Shown: positions 61,840 to 64,000 of the stretch, one piece after another
Position numbering within the stretch: the stretch's first letter is position 1
Layout: the number at the start of each line of letters is the position of its first letter
NCBI RefSeq assembly: GCF_024498075.1
Contig: NZ_JANHOF010000011.1
Span: forward strand, 155,863-219,862
DNA length: 64,000 bases
From: Paenibacillus mendelii
Lineage (GTDB): Bacteria; Bacillota; Bacilli; Paenibacillales; Paenibacillaceae
Direction of reading: 5' to 3'
Notes under the pieces: generated by a model
Database searches by the model: none
The model's input: only the letters and a program-made list of their open reading frames with translations
Told to the model about the DNA's origin: nothing
Program-made: the position numbers and the translations under genes

Positions 61840-63097
61840 AGCGCAGCACCTCCTGAGCAGCCTGCTTGGCGCTTGCCATGCCTGCATCAGCGAGCCGACC
61901 TTCCGAACCGACCCAGTCGCCTGCGACGTACAAACCGCGGACTTCCGGCACGATCGGGTCGGGGGCCGGCCCCACCCCATGATGACGGATCGTGCGTGAA
62001 TCATGGGCGACAAGGACATTCGGCGAGAAACGAACGGCAACGACTTCCCGCTCCCAGCCAGGCTCCAGCAGATCAAGGAGGCGAGTGAGCTCTCTTTCAT
62101 CTGCCTTGCCGTCTCTTGCAGCCTCGTTGTCGTTATATCTCATTACATGGAGTACGTGTGCACCGTTATCGCTCAATTGGACAGCCCCCGAATGTTTGGA
62201 GAAATATAAAGGTTGATCCAGTCCAAGTGCAAAAATACGCTCCGGATTAGGCAGTTGTCTCAGCGCAATGTCCAGACATGCAGCATACAGAGGGCGCGAT
62301 TCATTCTTCCATCTCCCGATCGACATCCTTTCCGCACCCTTGACTAGCTGGCATACCTCATTCAGACCGCTTGCTGCGATAACGGCATCCGCTCTGATTT
62401 CCGCCCCATCTGACAGCGCCAGCCCATGAACGCTACCGTCTTTTAGCAGGATTTGCTCGGCGCTGTAACCGGTAACGATAGCAGCTCCGGCCTGAATAGC
62501 CGCATGTCGCAAGTTCTCCACAACGGTCTGCCAGCCACCCTCCACATAACGGACGCCTTGCCCGGCAAGCTGACCCTGCTCAATCACGTAACCGGCGCTT
62601 AACACTCTCATATCGTCGCAATAGGACCATTGCCGGCACATGGCGTGGAAGAAGAGGCGCACCTGTTCGTGTCGGATGTGTTGAACCCCCCACTCTTGAA
62701 GGCTAATCGAACGAATCGACTCAATATCGATTTGGCTCAATCCGCTCATCAGCTTGCTCCATTCCGCATTCTCCTCCGGCGTTAAATCGGCAGGAACCCT
62801 TACGATCTTTCCTTGTAAAATGCCGATCAAGCCGCTCTTGGATGCGTATCCTCCGTCAGGCAGGCAATCCAGTTCTCTCAGAATGCGAAGCGCAGTCCCA
62901 CCTTCATACATCGCATGAGGCCCCAGATTGAACAATGCACCATTCATCCGTGCCGTTTGGGCAAGCCCGCCCAAACGGCTATCTTTCTCAAGCACCACAA
63001 CGGATTTCCCCGACCTTGCCAGATATACGGCGGCAGTCAACCCTGTGAGTCCTCCGCCTATCACTGCAGCTTCATACTTGTTGCCTAGTCCTGTCAT
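61832..63097 (-). CDS. FAD-dependent amine-oxidase/phytoene-desaturase-like oxidoreductase
   Basis: 421 residues, ATG 63097 after AAAGGAGTAGG. FAD dinucleotide motif AAVIGGGLTGLTAAVYLARSGKSVVVLEKDSRLGGLAQTA, then VRYVEGGWQTVVENLRHAAIQAGA and C-terminal GLYVAGDWVGSEGRLADAGMASAKQAAQE, the usual second FAD contact. Substrate unknown. Middle gene of a TetR-FAD-EamA operon under palindromic control. Confidence 0.85.
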   Translation of the reverse strand: MTGLGNKYEAAVIGGGLTGLTAAVYLARSGKSVVVLEKDSRLGGLAQTARMNGALFNLGPHAMYEGGTALRILRELDCLPDGGYASKSGLIGILQGKIVRVPADLTPEENAEWSKLMSGLSQIDIESIRSISLQEWGVQHIRHEQVRLFFHAMCRQWSYCDDMRVLSAGYVIEQGQLAGQGVRYVEGGWQTVVENLRHAAIQAGAAIVTGYSAEQILLKDGSVHGLALSDGAEIRADAVIAASGLNEVCQLVKGAERMSIGRWKNESRPLYAACLDIALRQLPNPERIFALGLDQPLYFSKHSGAVQLSDNGAHVLHVMRYNDNEAARDGKADERELTRLLDLLEPGWEREVVAVRFSPNVLVAHDSRTIRHHGVGPAPDPIVPEVRGLYVAGDWVGSEGRLADAGMASAKQAAQEVLRYI

Positions 63098-63119
63098 TTC
63101 GATCCTACTCCTTTTGTTC

Positions 63120-63135
63120 GTCAGTACTTACTGAC
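63120..63135. promoter_or_regulatory. TetR operator, copy upstream of the FAD gene
   Basis: GTCAGTACTTACTGAC, perfect 6-bp arms, between the TetR stop and the FAD start; same arms as 63774-63789. Confidence 0.7.
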
Positions 63136-63154
63136 ATTCTATTTGTAAAAAAAG

Positions 63155-63766
63155 CTAGGGGGTTAAAGCCCTAGCGAATAGTCTGACACTTTCCTCGACA
63201 AAAGGTTTAAGTGCGATATCCGGGTAGTTCTTCCCGGTTTCCAAGTCGTTCACGAACGCCCCATACTGCGACATCATAAACGTAAAAGCCTGCATCTTCG
63301 GATCCGTCAACCGCAGTTTACCCTTCTCGCTCATGACGTTGAAGTAATTCGTCAGAAACTCAAGCAACTGCAGAGGGTGCTGCTGCATCCGTTCTTTGAA
63401 GCCCGGCATCTGGCCTTCATCCTTGATGCTGATTTGGATCAATTTGCGGTTGCGGCCCATAATCTCGTGGTACGTCCTGCTGATCGTAAAGAGATCTTCC
63501 TCTAGCTCCCATACCAGTTTCTCCGCGAAAATCTTTCTCATCTCTTCGGCGTAGTGATACCGGTCGAAGGCGGCTTCAAGGAGCTTCTGCTTGCTGCCGA
63601 AGTGCCGGAACAATGTCTTCTCGCTCAGGCCGGCAGTCTCAGCGATCTCTTGCGTGGTAACGCCATTGTAGCCCCTTTCCGAGACCAGATTAATCGCAGC
63701 CAGCAACAGCCGGTCACTGCTTCCCTGCTTGCTGATGTCCATGTTCCGATCATCTCGCTTTCTCAT
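63155..63766 (-). CDS. TetR-family transcriptional regulator
   Basis: 203 residues (ATG 63766; ATG 63742 possible). HTH: SDRLLLAAINLVSERGYNGVTTQEIAETAGLSEKTLFRHFGSKQKLLEAAF. Helical ligand domain follows. First gene of the operon; likely binds the two GTCAGT-N4-ACTGAC sites and represses itself and the FAD/EamA genes until a drug-like ligand binds. Confidence 0.9.
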   Translation of the reverse strand: MRKRDDRNMDISKQGSSDRLLLAAINLVSERGYNGVTTQEIAETAGLSEKTLFRHFGSKQKLLEAAFDRYHYAEEMRKIFAEKLVWELEEDLFTISRTYHEIMGRNRKLIQISIKDEGQMPGFKERMQQHPLQLLEFLTNYFNVMSEKGKLRLTDPKMQAFTFMMSQYGAFVNDLETGKNYPDIALKPFVEESVRLFARALTP

Positions 63767-63773
63767 CGTGTCT

Positions 63774-63830
63774 GTCAGTGGTTACTGACATTATAATATA
63801 TACATTTTCATCACCTGTCAACTCCCAACT
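63774..63830 (-). promoter_or_regulatory. TetR gene promoter with operator
   Basis: Minus strand: TTGACA, 17-base spacer, TATTAT, then GTCAGTAACCACTGAC (63774-63789), a 16-bp palindrome with perfect 6-bp arms. Confidence 0.7.
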
Positions 63831-63861
63831 TAGAGGCAAAGCGAGCTTGATTTCGTTCAAT

Positions 63862-63881
63862 GACAAGAACTTGATCCATAA
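63862..63881. repeat. Isolated copy of the GTTCTTGTCA dispersed repeat
   Basis: TGACAAGAACTTGATCCATA, matching the inverted copy at 22940-22959; near the edge of the window. Confidence 0.6.
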
Positions 63882-63913
63882 AGTTGAAAGCCGCAATTAA
63901 GGGACTGTTGACA

Positions 63914-63950
63914 AAGTGAGGCTAGGGGATCATTTCTCCTAGCCTCACTT
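63914..63950. terminator. 13-bp stem-loop at the window edge
   Basis: AAGTGAGGCTAGG / CCTAGCCTCACTT around an 11-base loop; may end transcription from beyond the window. Confidence 0.65.
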
Positions 63951-64000
63951 CAGTCTTTGCGTATTTTCTCTTAAATTACAGCAGCTTTAGGTGGCTCTCC

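Overview
The window looks like chromosomal DNA from a low-to-mid GC Gram-positive spore-former, most likely Paenibacillus or a close relative. The reasons are strong AGGAGG ribosome binding sites with frequent TTG starts, a YesM/YesN-type sensor kinase and AraC-type response regulator beside a sugar-binding lipoprotein, several AraC regulators next to carbohydrate ABC transporters, a CYP102-type P450 fusion, a Listeria/Bacillus-type rifampin phosphotransferase and an IS231-like element. No rRNA, tRNA or CRISPR was seen.

Layout. 0-5.7 kb: carbohydrate ABC transporter (permease end and binding lipoprotein) divergent from a YesMN-type two-component system. 5.7-11.8 kb: class III aminotransferase, an ABC exporter pair whose second half is cut and fused to a cut lipoprotein gene, an insertion-sequence relic and a secreted protein. 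12-18.7 kb: carbohydrate locus with a DUF4838 protein, a broken LplB-type permease, a frameshifted FAD oxidoreductase, an AraC regulator and a PfkB kinase relic. 18.7-21.3 kb: rph, with a promoter carrying an OhrR-like operator facing away from it. 21.4-24.2 kb: AT-rich genes including a possible carboxylate-amine ligase, dispersed short repeats and an enolase-superfamily enzyme. 24.6-31.5 kb: small regulators and accessory enzymes (DoxX/ArsR/SRPBCC/YdeI operon, PPOX protein, HxlR with a quinone-reductase-like flavoprotein). 31.8-33.7 kb: SUKH-like, DUF4304 and YwqK-like genes. 33.9-42.4 kb: second carbohydrate locus (AraC, two large glycosidase-like proteins, two permeases, frameshifted binding protein). 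42.8-49.8 kb: second HxlR/oxidoreductase pair, a P450-reductase fusion, and a cysteine-rich flavoprotein with a MarR regulator. 49.9-56.2 kb: nested mobile elements carrying an aromatic monooxygenase and a TetR regulator. 56.4-64 kb: MFS exporter with a broken AraC regulator, a Tn3 transposase relic, SRPBCC genes, and a TetR / FAD oxidoreductase / EamA operon.

The best structural result is at 49990-55317. An IS231-like element is interrupted by a unit with identical 38-bp terminal inverted repeats and an exact 5-bp target duplication (CTAAA), typical of Tn3-family insertion. Inside are recombinase, Tn3 transposase and group II intron reverse transcriptase fragments, and an intact FAD monooxygenase/TetR pair. 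Regulatory DNA is unusually readable across the window: paired palindromes lie in front of several operons.

Many genes carry single frameshifts or are cut at one end. This could be real decay or assembly error; the sequence alone cannot decide. All family assignments come from reading motifs, with no database search.
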